A stretch of 64,000 nucleotides of DNA from assembly GCF_016428975.1 (NCBI RefSeq), contig NZ_JAELTT010000001.1:62001-126000 (forward strand), given 5' to 3'. The DNA comes from Dyella sp. ASV21 (GTDB lineage Bacteria; Pseudomonadota; Gammaproteobacteria; Xanthomonadales; Rhodanobacteraceae). Positions 1 to 7,931 of this stretch are shown piece by piece. Under the pieces are notes generated by a model. That model was not told where the DNA came from and made no database searches. It saw only the letters and a program-made list of their open reading frames with translations. Numbering within the stretch: the stretch's first letter is position 1; each line of letters begins with the position of its first letter. A program made the translations under genes and the position numbers.

Positions 1-220
1 TGGCCATGCCGCGCATCCAGTTCAGGTCGGCGCCTGCCGAGAAGCTGGCGCCTTCGCCGGTAAGCACCACCGCGCGGACGGTCTCATCGGCTCCCGCCTG
101 TTCCAGCGCGGTGGTGAGTTCGGCGATCAGCGTGTCGTCGAACGCGTTGTGCACCTGCGGGCGATTAAGCGTGATGCGACGAATGCCGGCCTGGTCGGCG
201 AGGTGGATGCTGGCGGTCAT
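1..220 (-). CDS. Enoyl-CoA hydratase/isomerase family protein, N-terminal part (cut by window edge)
   Basis: The first 73 codons of a crotonase-fold protein are present; the rest lies outside the window. The reading from the ATG at 220 shows the usual N-terminal strand and an early LNRP motif, then a core containing SAGADLNWM, which matches the crotonase oxyanion-hole region. Crotonases hydrate or isomerise enoyl-CoA thioesters. Because isovaleryl-CoA dehydrogenase and methylcrotonyl-CoA carboxylase beta subunit are encoded elsewhere in the window, a methylglutaconyl-CoA hydratase (LiuC) role is reasonable but is inference. The family is certain; the substrate cannot be read from this fragment. 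Confidence 0.8.
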   Translation of the reverse strand, partial: MTASIHLADQAGIRRITLNRPQVHNAFDDTLIAELTTALEQAGADETVRAVVLTGEGASFSAGADLNWMRGMA

Positions 221-270
221 GCGGGGCTCCTGGTGAAGCGCCACATCTTAGCGCTCCGCCTGAATGGCGC

Positions 271-1362
271 TCAGTCCTTGGCCGGCAGCACCAGGAACTC
301 CGCGGCCTCCAGGGCCGAACCCTGCCAGTGCCCGGGCGCGACATCGCGCCACCAGGGCAGCACCGTGTCCACGCGCTCGGGTTCCACCGGCTCGCCGAGG
401 CGTGGCATCACCAAGCCTTCCGGCGCCTTGGCGAGCAGCACTTCGGCGGGCTCCTGCCAGGGATGCAGGGCCAGATTGAACGTGCCCCAGTGCACGGGCA
501 ACAGGCGGCCGCTGCCCAACTGGCGCCAGGCGGCGAGGGCGTTATCCGGACCCAGATGCACGCTGCCCCAGGAGGGATGGAATGCGCCCACTTCCAGCAT
601 CACCAGATCGAACGGCCCCAGTCGCCGGCCGATCTCTTCGAAGTGCGGCGAGAGTCCGGTGTCGCCGCTGAAGAACACCGCGTGGTGCTCGCTGCGCAAG
701 GCGAAGGAGGACCACAGCGTGGCGTTGCGATCGCGCAGGCTGCGCCCGGAGAAGTGATGCGAAGGCGCGGCGGTGAGGGTGAGCCCGCGTGGGAGCGTGA
801 CGCTTTCCCACCAGTCCAGCTCGGTAATGCGCTCCGGTGGCACACCCCAGGCCTCCAGGTGCACGCCCACGCCAAGCGAGGTAATGAAGGGCACACGCAG
901 TTTGGCGAGCGCGCGAATGGTGGGGTAATCCAGGTGATCGTAGTGATCGTGCGAGATCAGCACGGCGTCCAGCGGAGGTAGCTGGGCGATATCCACCGGC
1001 ACTGGCTGGAAGCGCTTGGGCCCGAGAAAGGAGAACGGCGAGGCGCGCTGTCCCCAAACGGGATCAGTGAGCACGCGCACGCCGTCGATTTCCAGCAGCA
1101 CGGTGGAGTGACCCAGCCAGGTGGCGCGCAGCCCGGTTTCACTGGGGAGCACCCAGTTTGGCCGTGGATCGAACGACGGCAGCGGCTTGGATGGCGTGCG
1201 GCCTTCGCCGCGAAAGACGAAATCGACCAGGGAGGGCCGATCGTCGGTCACGCGCGGTGTGCTGGATGGATACGTGTTGACGAAACCGTCGCCGGCATAT
1301 TGCGCGGATGCCTGCATACGTTCCAGCCGCAGCCCTGCGGCGTGTCGGGCGAGCAAAGCCAT
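271..1362 (-). CDS. Metallo-beta-lactamase-fold hydrolase (NAPE-PLD/UlaG-like)
   Basis: The protein has 363 residues with the metal-binding signature SHDHYDH (His138, His140, Asp142, His143) and later conserved SGDTG and PVHWGTF blocks. These are typical of the long MBL branch related to N-acylphosphatidylethanolamine phospholipase D and UlaG-type lactonases. The N-terminal region contains a PRVTDD-type segment shared by that branch. No signal peptide is evident, so it is probably cytosolic. It starts at ATG 1362 and stands alone between the crotonase gene and the divergent feo operon. The fold and metal site are seen directly; the substrate (phosphodiester or lactone) is unknown. Confidence 0.85.
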   Translation of the reverse strand: MALLARHAAGLRLERMQASAQYAGDGFVNTYPSSTPRVTDDRPSLVDFVFRGEGRTPSKPLPSFDPRPNWVLPSETGLRATWLGHSTVLLEIDGVRVLTDPVWGQRASPFSFLGPKRFQPVPVDIAQLPPLDAVLISHDHYDHLDYPTIRALAKLRVPFITSLGVGVHLEAWGVPPERITELDWWESVTLPRGLTLTAAPSHHFSGRSLRDRNATLWSSFALRSEHHAVFFSGDTGLSPHFEEIGRRLGPFDLVMLEVGAFHPSWGSVHLGPDNALAAWRQLGSGRLLPVHWGTFNLALHPWQEPAEVLLAKAPEGLVMPRLGEPVEPERVDTVLPWWRDVAPGHWQGSALEAAEFLVLPAKD

Positions 1363-1661
1363 GTGGACCTCATCGAGCGAAGTGGGGTGGGCCGCCTGGG
1401 GATGGCTTGAACGCCTGGCTGGCCATCGCCACTCGCTTGCGCGAAGGCGAGGGCCTGTTCAAACCGTCCCTTTGGGGAAGCGGCCCCTTCTCATGCCTAT
1501 CGGGGCAACCTTGGCAACTTGCAAGTCGTCACGCGGTGACGGCGAGGGCAGTTTCTTGCGTGTTGCATGGGACGGGCCCGGCCGGCGCGGCATGAGACCG
1601 CGCTGCAGTCCGCGCGCGACTAATGTACAATGCGAACCATTCTTATTTGAGTTGGTGACCA
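1363..1661. other. Divergent intergenic region, MBL hydrolase / feoA
   Basis: This stretch separates two divergently transcribed units. The only site I can support is the Fur-like element and TACAAT -10-like hexamer (1626-1631) just before feoA. The part nearest the MBL gene shows no convincing promoter, repeat or hairpin. Confidence 0.5.
1632..1650 (+). promoter_or_regulatory. Putative Fur box upstream of feoA
   Basis: The 19-mer GCGAACCATTCTTATTTGA is AT-rich against its GC-rich surroundings. It resembles pseudomonad/xanthomonad Fur boxes, with an ATTCT-ATTTG core. The fit to the E. coli consensus is poor, about 9 of 19 by eye. It lies 11 bases before the feoA GTG and directly after a -10-like TACAAT, where a repressor would block initiation. 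Iron-Fur control of feo is well established in the family; the exact site here is inference. Confidence 0.45.
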
Positions 1662-1907
1662 GTGCGCCTGTCCGACCTGCCGAAAGGGGCAACTGCCGTG
1701 GTGGACCGAGTGGACGATGCTCATGCTTCCGACCCGATTGCGCAGCGCTTGCGCGATCTGGGCTTCGTGGCGGGTGAGCCGGTCCGGCTGGTTGCCGTGG
1801 GGCCGCTGGGTGCCGACCCGTTACTGATCCAGATTGGCTCGACCCGCTTTGCGCTGCGTCGCGCCGAGGCCGCACGGGTGCTGGTGACACAGGAGGTCGC
1901 CGCATGA
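1662..1907 (+). CDS. feoA: Ferrous iron transport protein A
   Basis: This is an 81-residue SH3-like FeoA protein that starts with GTG at 1662. It opens with the family pattern MRLSDLPKG, followed by RLRDLGFVAGEPV and a C-terminal strand ending near ALRRAEA. FeoA is a small cytosolic partner of the FeoB GTPase and is needed for Fe(II) uptake. Its stop overlaps the feoB start (ATGA), so the two are translationally coupled. A Fur-like box lies immediately upstream, consistent with iron repression. Length and motifs are typical. Confidence 0.93.
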   Translation: MRLSDLPKGATAVVDRVDDAHASDPIAQRLRDLGFVAGEPVRLVAVGPLGADPLLIQIGSTRFALRRAEAARVLVTQEVAA

Positions 1908-3748
1908 GCGCCGGTACGTTGCGCATCGCCCTGGTGGGCAACCCCAACTGCGGCAAGACGGCGCTGTTCAACCAGCTTACCGGCGGCCGCCAGAAGGTGG
2001 CCAACTACGCCGGTGTTACCGTCGAGCGCAAAGAAGGCCGCTTCACCGCGCCCTCCGGTCGCGTGCTGCAGGTGCTGGATCTGCCAGGCACCTACAGCTT
2101 CGATGCCACCAGCCCGGACGAGCAGATCACCCGCGATGTGCTGGAAGGCAACTATCCGGGCGAGGCTGCGCCGGATCTGGTCGTGTGCGTGGCCGACGCC
2201 ACCAACCTGCGCCTCCATCTGCGCTTCGTGCTGGAGGTAAAGCGACTGGGCCGCCCGGTGGTGCTGGCGTTGAACATGATGGATGCCGCGCGTCGTCGTG
2301 GCGTGGTCATCGACGTTGTCGAACTATCGCGCCGCCTGGGCATGCCCGTGGTGGAGACGGTGGCCGTCAAGCGCGACGGCGTGAAGGCATTGATCGCCCA
2401 GGTCGATGGCGAGACGCCCGAAGCCCCGGAAGCGTTGCCGGACGACCCGGCCAGTCGCGCCGACCTGCACGCGCAGGTGCGCGAGCTGCTGGCCGCCACC
2501 GTGCACATGCCGCGCGCCACCGCCGAGCTGGACGACGCGCTGGATCGCTGGGCGTTGCACCCGGTATTCGGGCTGGGCATTCTCGCGGTGGTGATGTTCC
2601 TGGTGTTCCAGGCGGTGTACGCCGCCGGCAAGCCGATGACCGATCTGATCGGCGATGGTTTTGGCTGGCTGGGCGAGCACGCCACCGAGTGGATGCCCGC
2701 CGGCCCGCTGCAAAGCCTGATCGTGGATGGCGTATTCGGCGGCCTCGGCACCGTCATCGGATTCCTGCCGGTGATCCTGGTGCTGTTCTTCTTCATTCTT
2801 GTGCTGGAAGAGTCCGGTTACCTGCCGCGCGCGGCCTTCCTGCTCGATCGCCTGATGGTGTCGGTGGGCCTCACCGGGCGCTCGTTCATTCCGCTGCTTT
2901 CCAGTTTTGCCTGCGCCATCCCCGGCATCATGGGTACGCGCAGCATCACCGATCCGCGCGACCGGCTGGCGACCATCCTGGTGGCGCCGCTGATGACCTG
3001 TTCGGCGCGATTGCCGGTGTATGCGCTGCTCATTGGTGCGTTCATTCCCACCCGCCGCGTGTTGGGCATCTTCAATATGCAGGGCCTGGTGCTGTTTGCG
3101 CTTTACGCCGCGGGCGTCGCTGGCGCGATGGGCGTGGGCTGGGTGATGAAAAAGCTGCGTCGCGATCGCAGCGAACATGCATTGCTGATGGAACTGCCCT
3201 CCTATCGCTTGCCCAAGGTACGCGACGTGGCGATCGGCCTGTGGGAGCGCGGCATGATCTTCCTCAAGCGCCTCACTGGCGTGATCCTGGGGCTGACCGT
3301 GCTGATGTGGTTCCTGTCCAGTTTCCCCGGTGCACCGGAAGGCGCCACCGGACCGGCCATCGATTACAGCTTTGCCGGCTATATCGGGCGTGGTTTGCAG
3401 GTGATCTTTGCGCCGCTGGGTTTCAACTGGCAGATGAGCGTGTCCCTGATCCCGGCCTTCGCTGCGCGCGAAACGGCCGTGGCCGCCTTGGCGACGGTGT
3501 ATGCGGTGGGTGGTGATGGCGCCGATGGCGCCGGCCTTGCGCAGGCGCTGGCGGCCAACTTCTCGCTGGCCAGCGCGCTTTCGTTGCTGGTGTGGTTTGC
3601 CTTTGCCCCGCAGTGCATGTCCACGCTGGCGGTGATCCGCCGCGAAACCAACTCCTGGCGCAACGTGGGCATCTCCTTTGGCTACATGTTCGTGGTGGCC
3701 TACGTGGCCTCGTTCCTCACTTATCAGATCACCAGCTTGCTGACATGA
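1904..3748 (+). CDS. feoB: Ferrous iron transporter B (GTPase-permease)
   Basis: This 614-residue protein has an N-terminal small GTPase domain: P-loop GNPNCGKT at 12-19, a DLPGTYSF G3 box near residue 60 and an LNMMD G4 box near 120. A helical spacer and a polytopic permease follow, with the conserved gate segments PLLSSFACAIPGIMGTR and PLMTCSARLPVY. It moves Fe(II) across the inner membrane. It is shorter than the roughly 770-residue E. coli protein but has a complete GTPase and two Gate/core regions, a length common in this lineage. It overlaps feoA by four bases and the downstream Cys-rich gene by four bases, forming one operon. Confidence 0.95.
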   Translation: MSAGTLRIALVGNPNCGKTALFNQLTGGRQKVANYAGVTVERKEGRFTAPSGRVLQVLDLPGTYSFDATSPDEQITRDVLEGNYPGEAAPDLVVCVADATNLRLHLRFVLEVKRLGRPVVLALNMMDAARRRGVVIDVVELSRRLGMPVVETVAVKRDGVKALIAQVDGETPEAPEALPDDPASRADLHAQVRELLAATVHMPRATAELDDALDRWALHPVFGLGILAVVMFLVFQAVYAAGKPMTDLIGDGFGWLGEHATEWMPAGPLQSLIVDGVFGGLGTVIGFLPVILVLFFFILVLEESGYLPRAAFLLDRLMVSVGLTGRSFIPLLSSFACAIPGIMGTRSITDPRDRLATILVAPLMTCSARLPVYALLIGAFIPTRRVLGIFNMQGLVLFALYAAGVAGAMGVGWVMKKLRRDRSEHALLMELPSYRLPKVRDVAIGLWERGMIFLKRLTGVILGLTVLMWFLSSFPGAPEGATGPAIDYSFAGYIGRGLQVIFAPLGFNWQMSVSLIPAFAARETAVAALATVYAVGGDGADGAGLAQALAANFSLASALSLLVWFAFAPQCMSTLAVIRRETNSWRNVGISFGYMFVVAYVASFLTYQITSLLT

Positions 3749-4044
3749 ATACCGGGCTGCTCGCGCAATACGTGATCATCGGCGTGGCTGTGCTGGCCAG
3801 CGTGCTGATTACTTTCCGCAAGCTGGCACCGCAGCTCAGCAACCGTTGGCTCGCCGCCGCTGCGTTGCACGTCGATCGACCCGGTCGCCGCGCGTGGCTG
3901 CGTGCGCTGGGGCGGCGCCTGCAACCCAAGGCTGCCACCGGCAATTGCAGCGACGGCTGCAGTACCTGTGGTGCCTGCGGGCCGAAGCCGCCGATGGCTG
4001 CGCGCGACACGTATCCGCTGGAATTTCGTCCTCGCGCGAAGTAA
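3745..4044 (+). CDS. DUF6587-like small membrane protein with Cys-rich tail (feo operon)
   Basis: This 99-residue protein starts at the ATG overlapping the feoB stop (ATGA). Residues about 5-25 form one hydrophobic helix (LLAQYVIIGVAVLASVLI). A basic region follows, then a tail with four cysteines in the pattern CSDGCSTCGAC. I assign it to the DUF6587-type family from its position and layout. Genes of this kind occupy the FeoC position in related bacteria. The Cys cluster could bind iron or an Fe-S cluster and act on FeoB, but this is inference. Membrane topology and cysteine spacing are seen directly. Confidence 0.75.
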   Translation: MNTGLLAQYVIIGVAVLASVLITFRKLAPQLSNRWLAAAALHVDRPGRRAWLRALGRRLQPKAATGNCSDGCSTCGACGPKPPMAARDTYPLEFRPRAK

Positions 4045-4071
4045 CGCGTAACCGGGGCGTGCCACGGGATC

Positions 4072-4096
4072 GGCCGAGGCGCACTGCGCCTCGGCC
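4072..4096. terminator. Bidirectional hairpin between feo operon and PLD gene
   Basis: Perfect 11-base arms GGCCGAGGCGC / GCGCCTCGGCC flank a 3-base loop between the convergent feo operon and phospholipase D-like gene. Only a weak T-rich stretch (TTGCCGTATTT) follows on plus, so it is probably a shared terminator of moderate strength. Confidence 0.65.
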
Positions 4097-4105
4097 TTGC
4101 CGTAT

Positions 4106-5125
4106 TTACCAGGCGGTGCCCCCGGCGTAGTCGCTGGCCAGCGTGGTATGCAGCTGGGTCAGCAGGTTGGCGTCGGTAGTTACCAGGCCCAGCTCGCGGT
4201 TGTAGTTGAGCGAGTTGGAGGAGAAGTTCTCCGACCCCATGAACGCGCGCGCATTGGCCGTACCGTAATCGGCCACGATGGCCTTGGCGTGGATGTATAG
4301 CGGCGCGGTGGCGGCGTAGGTGGTGATGTTCACGCCGGCCTTCTTCAGCGCATTGAACTCGGTGGCGTACGTATTGCTGGTGTTGGTCATGCACACGGTC
4401 ACCGCCACGCCGCGCTTGGCCGCGTTCTCCAGCGCGGTGACGATGGTGCTGTAGCTCATTTCCTCGTTCTCCACCTGCAGGCTGGTCTGCGCGTTGTTGA
4501 TCACGTTGAGCAGCTGGGTCTTGGCATTGGTGGGACTCCACACCAGGTCGTCGCCCACCGGCGGCGTGATGGCCTGTGCCAGGAAGTCCGCATTGAACGT
4601 GCTTTCGATGGCAGCGACGTCGGATGCATCATTCTCGATCACCGCAAAGTCGCGGCTGGTGGAGTAATAGCGGCTGGTCAGATTGAGCGACATGATCGCC
4701 GCCGTGGTGCCGTCGACCACGATGCTCTTCTGGTGCGTGGCGTCGTACTTGGTCCAGGCCCAAACGGCCTTGGCGCCGCAACTGTTGAGCTGGTTATAGG
4801 CGCTGAGGTTGCTGTTGTACTCGAGGTTCTGGTCGAGTATCACGCGTACCGCCACGCCATTGGCGGCCGCCTGGCACAGCAGCGCCTGCGCCTGCGTATC
4901 CACCAATTCATACATGGTCATGTCGAGGCTTCGCGTAGCCGATTGAATCAGGTTGTAGATCGGCGTCAGCCCCTGGTCGGGCTCGATGACCAGCGACCGG
5001 GTGACCGTGTTGGCCGACAGCGTCGCGGCCTTGGCGGGTGTCGCCACACCCGCGAGGCATCCGCATAGCAAGGTGGCGCTGATGGCCGGTGCGCACAGCG
5101 CAAACAACATGTAACGAGACTTCAT
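4106..5125 (-). CDS. Secreted phospholipase D-like protein with two HKD motifs
   Basis: The protein has 339 residues. The start at 5125 was chosen over an upstream in-frame ATG because an AGGGAG ribosome site precedes it and a signal peptide (MKSRYMLFALCAPAISA...) begins there. A cysteine in LLCGC could be an atypical lipobox. Two PLD-type catalytic motifs are complete: H131-K133-D138 (HQKSIVVD) and H279-K281-D286 (IHAKAIVAD), each followed by the Ser/Asn-rich partner segment. The family cleaves phosphodiester bonds in phospholipids or nucleic acids. The gene stands alone, and its substrate and export destination are not known from sequence. Confidence 0.87.
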   Translation of the reverse strand: MKSRYMLFALCAPAISATLLCGCLAGVATPAKAATLSANTVTRSLVIEPDQGLTPIYNLIQSATRSLDMTMYELVDTQAQALLCQAAANGVAVRVILDQNLEYNSNLSAYNQLNSCGAKAVWAWTKYDATHQKSIVVDGTTAAIMSLNLTSRYYSTSRDFAVIENDASDVAAIESTFNADFLAQAITPPVGDDLVWSPTNAKTQLLNVINNAQTSLQVENEEMSYSTIVTALENAAKRGVAVTVCMTNTSNTYATEFNALKKAGVNITTYAATAPLYIHAKAIVADYGTANARAFMGSENFSSNSLNYNRELGLVTTDANLLTQLHTTLASDYAGGTAW

Positions 5126-5526
5126 GACGAGCTCCCTTCGTAATGTGGCATGGGTCGGAGCGCAGCGCCTTGGCCGCGCGGCGGGCCGCCTGCGAGCCAT
5201 CGGCGAGATGGTCGACCGATACATCGCACGGGTGGCGGCTGCAGCATCACACTGCGGTTATGTGACAGATCGTCTGCAGCAGGGGAAAGCAAGTTCATGC
5301 GGTTACATACGATGCAGCTTGATGCGATGGCGTGTGATGCAGTTCACCGAATAGTCGCCCGCTGCCATCCACGCCGTGCGCATGGCGTGAAGAAGCACCG
5401 CGAAGCCTGAGGGCTATGCGCGGCGCGTTTTGGCAGTAAAGACGGGAGCAGAAGGGCGGTTGGTACGATCCGGCGCCGCCCGGCGGTGGCGCGGGCTTTC
5501 TTCGGACTTGCGTCGCTCGCGTGGTG
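5126..5526. other. Intergenic region upstream of PLD-like gene
   Basis: About 400 bases lie between two minus-strand genes. I see an AT-richer stretch near 5240-5350 that may hold the PLD promoter, and GC-rich imperfect dyads near 5475-5500 that may end the SRPBCC transcript. No coding potential, tRNA or clear operator could be supported. Confidence 0.4.
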
Positions 5527-6477
5527 TCAATCCGACGAGTGCTGCTCGTAGTGCGTCAGCAAGTGGCTGAACACCGGCCAGTAGGGTTGCGGTAAATGGC
5601 CGTCCAAACGATCCATCAGCGTATCGAGGTGGGTGTGCCAACCGCTGCTGGTGATCGCGATGTCCTCAGGCACGAGCTTTCGGTGCGTCACCGTCAATTG
5701 GGTCTGCCCGTGGATGGCGGTCAGCTCGAAGGTGACTTCGGACCGATCGCCCCAGGTGATGACCAGCTTGTGCGGTGGCTCGCATGCGAGCACGCGATGG
5801 CGGGTCGTTGCGCCGTCGCCGTATGCCTTGAAGCGCTCGGGCGGTGGCACCGGTGTGTGCGAAAGGCTGCTATGTAGAAAATGCATCTGGAACTCGCTGC
5901 CTGCGCGTGGCTCCATGGCGCCGCTGGCGAGCCATTGGCTTCGTTTGTCCGAATCGACGAGGTAAGACCATACGCGTTCGGCCGTCCCGGGTAGCCGGCG
6001 TTCGAAGCGAATCGTATCGGGCGCAAGCCGTTGGCGCGGAGGCTGGACGAGCACGTTGCTTTCGAGCTGCCCGAGGATGTCGGTCCAGCCCCGTGCGGTG
6101 GCATCGGCCCATTCGGGCAGCACTTCTTCATGTACCAGGGTCAGGTTGCAACCGGTGCCCGCCGGGACGATGTCGATGCTGACGCGCGTGGTGGCGTCGG
6201 CGTACTTGGGCACGCCAAAGGTAAACACCAGCCGGCGAGGGCGATCGATCTCCAGGTATTGGCCGACGTGGTCCACATCCTCGCCGTCGCGGCGGTCGAC
6301 GAAGCGGAAACGACCGCCTGGACGAGCGTCGATGTCCACGTTGATCATTTCGCCGTTTGGCGCGGAAAACAGCCAGCGACCCGCCGTGGCCGGATCGAGC
6401 CAGGCATCGAAGACCCGTTCGGCACTGGCATCGAAGTGCCGGCGGAGGTGCAACGTGCGCACGGTGGGAGTCGTCAT
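5527..6477 (-). CDS. Double-domain SRPBCC (AHSA1/START-like) protein
   Basis: This 316-residue protein contains two AHSA1-type SRPBCC units in tandem. The first, about 10-145, shows the ERVFDAWLDPATAGRWLF opening and an RPGGRFRF segment. The second, about 165-300, shows AERVWSYLVDSDKRSQWLA. Such domains form a hydrophobic cup for lipophilic ligands. The usual family member is a single domain of about 150 residues, so this is a fusion or internal duplication. The start at 6477 overlaps the ArsR stop (ATGA), giving a two-gene operon. ArsR-SRPBCC pairs are common, but their ligand is generally unknown. Confidence 0.85.
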   Translation of the reverse strand: MTTPTVRTLHLRRHFDASAERVFDAWLDPATAGRWLFSAPNGEMINVDIDARPGGRFRFVDRRDGEDVDHVGQYLEIDRPRRLVFTFGVPKYADATTRVSIDIVPAGTGCNLTLVHEEVLPEWADATARGWTDILGQLESNVLVQPPRQRLAPDTIRFERRLPGTAERVWSYLVDSDKRSQWLASGAMEPRAGSEFQMHFLHSSLSHTPVPPPERFKAYGDGATTRHRVLACEPPHKLVITWGDRSEVTFELTAIHGQTQLTVTHRKLVPEDIAITSSGWHTHLDTLMDRLDGHLPQPYWPVFSHLLTHYEQHSSD

Positions 6478-6842
6478 CGCAGGGTGCCTTTGGGTTGGTG
6501 CTTGCCTGCGGCCTGGTCTTCGGCCTTGAGCAAGGCATCGAGAGCGTCGAGTTTTTGATTCCAGAACTGCTCGTAGAAACGCAGCCATTCGTCGGCGGCG
6601 GCCAGCGGGGCGGGTTCGAGGCGGCAGACATGCGTGCGCCCCTTCACCATCCGGCGGACCAGGCCGGCGCGTTCCAGCACTTTCACGTGCTTGGAGGCGG
6701 CGGCGAGCGACATGTCGAAGGGGGCGGCTAGTTCGCCGATGTTGCGATCCCCTGTGGCCAGGCTGCGCAACATGGCGCGGCGCGTGCCATCGGTCAGCGC
6801 CTGGAAGATCACGTCGAGTGCGGGTGTCATATGCTCAACCAT
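6474..6842 (-). CDS. ArsR/SmtB-family transcriptional repressor
   Basis: This 122-residue winged-helix protein carries the classic ALTDGTRRAMLRSL opening and the recognition-helix segment MSLAAASKHVKVLERAGLV. No clustered Cys/His metal site is visible, so it belongs to the non-metal branch usually paired with AHSA1 proteins. The ATG at 6842 lies inside a TCAAC-N6-GTTGA palindrome, which would let the protein shut off its own translation start region. An internal ATG at 6830 is the alternative start. It is translationally coupled to the downstream SRPBCC gene. Confidence 0.88.
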   Translation of the reverse strand: MVEHMTPALDVIFQALTDGTRRAMLRSLATGDRNIGELAAPFDMSLAAASKHVKVLERAGLVRRMVKGRTHVCRLEPAPLAAADEWLRFYEQFWNQKLDALDALLKAEDQAAGKHQPKGTLR

Positions 6843-6850
6843 AAGGTTGA
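6835..6850. promoter_or_regulatory. ArsR operator 1 (overlaps arsR start codon)
   Basis: A perfect inverted repeat, TCAACC-ATAA-GGTTGA, overlaps the ATG of the ArsR gene. The core TCAAC-N6-GTTGA recurs exactly 40 bases away. Autoregulation is inferred from position, from the repeated motif and from ArsR family behaviour. Confidence 0.7.
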
Positions 6851-6872
6851 ATATCTATCGATGGAAAATGAA

Positions 6873-6892
6873 AGTCAACTATTGGGTTGACT
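6873..6892. promoter_or_regulatory. ArsR operator 2 (between divergent genes)
   Basis: The perfect inverted repeat AGTCAAC-TATTGG-GTTGACT contains the same TCAAC-N6-GTTGA core as operator 1, centre to centre 40 bases apart (about four helical turns). Its right arm contains a -35-like TTGACT (6887-6892) reading towards the small ORF at 6942. A TAGAAT lies at 6913-6918, although the 20-base spacing is long. Confidence 0.65.
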
Positions 6893-6941
6893 ATGTTCGG
6901 GCGCGACCTGGCTAGAATCCGGCGACTTCCAGGAGTTCGCG

Positions 6942-7121
6942 ATGCATCCCATATCTTCCACGGACGCGGTTCCCGACGGCGACGACACCGACATCACCGT
7001 GCCGCCCACGGCCATGCGCCACCCTGCGCACGGCGTGCTGGACAGCGTCGACATGGCCAACCACGACGAAGTGGATCACGAGGCCGCCTTGCGCGACTCC
7101 GCCTTGCGCGTACCGCGCTGA
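6942..7121 (+). CDS. Small acidic hypothetical protein
   Basis: This is a 59-residue ORF with an AGGAG ribosome site (6931-6935) six bases before its ATG. The product is hydrophilic and rich in Asp, His and Ala, with no membrane segment, Cys motif or recognised domain. It fills the gap between the ArsR control region and the 3' end of the DeoR gene. Its TGA abuts the DeoR stop on the other strand, forming TGATCA. The good ribosome site and snug fit argue that it is real; function is unknown. Operator 2 lies just upstream, so it may be ArsR-regulated. Confidence 0.55.
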   Translation: MHPISSTDAVPDGDDTDITVPPTAMRHPAHGVLDSVDMANHDEVDHEAALRDSALRVPR

Positions 7122-7931
7122 TCAGACCAGCAGGGTCTTCACACCCTGGGCGTTGAGTGCCTCGATGTACTCGGGCGGCGCGGCGCTGTCGCTGATGACC
7201 AGGCCCAGGCTGCTTACCGGCGCGATCACCGAGAGGCTGCGCTGGCCAAACTTGCTGGCGTCCAGCACGGCCACGGTCTGGCGTGACACACGGATCATCA
7301 GCGCGTTGAGCGCGGCTTCCAGCGGATCGGGCGTGGTGACGCCTACTTCCGGGTCCAACCCATCCACGCCAAGGAACAGGCGGTCCGCGGAGAGGCGCGA
7401 CAGCGCCTGTTCGGCATCCGGGCCGGCCAGCGAGTAGGAGGTCTGGCGCAGTAGCCCGCCCAGCATCATCACGCGCACGCTGGGCAGCGAAGAGAGTTCC
7501 ATCGCGATATTGAGCGCGTTGGTTATCACCGTGAGCGAAGTCCATTTCTGCTGGCGGATCTGGCGGGCGATCTCCACCGTGGTGGAGCCCGAATCGAGAA
7601 TGATGGTGTCGCCGTCCTCGATCAGCCGTGCAGCCGCCTGGCCGATACGGCGCTTCTGCGCATGGTGGCGGGTTTCCTTGATGTTGAGCGGCGTATCCAG
7701 CGTGGCGGGCGCAGCGGGCAGGGCGCCGCCGTGCGAACGGCTGATGGCGCCGGCACGGTCGAGCGCTTCCAGGTCGGCGCGGATGGTCACGGCGGAAATG
7801 TCGAACTGCGCCACCAACTCGTCCACCGTAACGCGACCTTGCTGGTTCACCTGTTCGACGATACGACGACGGCGTTCCTCCACCAGTAACTTCGGTGGAG
7901 GGAGCGGGGCAGCCTTGCGTCGTCCGTTCAT
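7122..7931 (-). CDS. DeoR-family sugar phosphate-responsive repressor (AgaR-like)
   Basis: The protein has 269 residues. An N-terminal DeoR helix-turn-helix (about 20-75) contains ERRRRIVEQVNQQGRVTVDELVAQFDIS and the family signature VTIRADLEALDRAG. It is followed by the DeoRC sensor domain with the LDSGSTTVEIA phosphate-binding segment and FLGVDGLD. These repressors release DNA on binding sugar phosphates. It overlaps the amidohydrolase gene (ATGA) at the end of the minus arm of the sugar island. Its likely targets are the TTTCRTTTY repeats in the divergent promoter at 10110-10156. Assignment as a local AgaR-type regulator is inference from context. Confidence 0.88.
   Translation of the reverse strand: MNGRRKAAPLPPPKLLVEERRRRIVEQVNQQGRVTVDELVAQFDISAVTIRADLEALDRAGAISRSHGGALPAAPATLDTPLNIKETRHHAQKRRIGQAAARLIEDGDTIILDSGSTTVEIARQIRQQKWTSLTVITNALNIAMELSSLPSVRVMMLGGLLRQTSYSLAGPDAEQALSRLSADRLFLGVDGLDPEVGVTTPDPLEAALNALMIRVSRQTVAVLDASKFGQRSLSVIAPVSSLGLVISDSAAPPEYIEALNAQGVKTLLV

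Noticed and set aside
5460-5510. GC-rich dyads as terminator of the SRPBCC gene
   Set aside because: The stem has mismatches and no U-tract; not strong enough to annotate.
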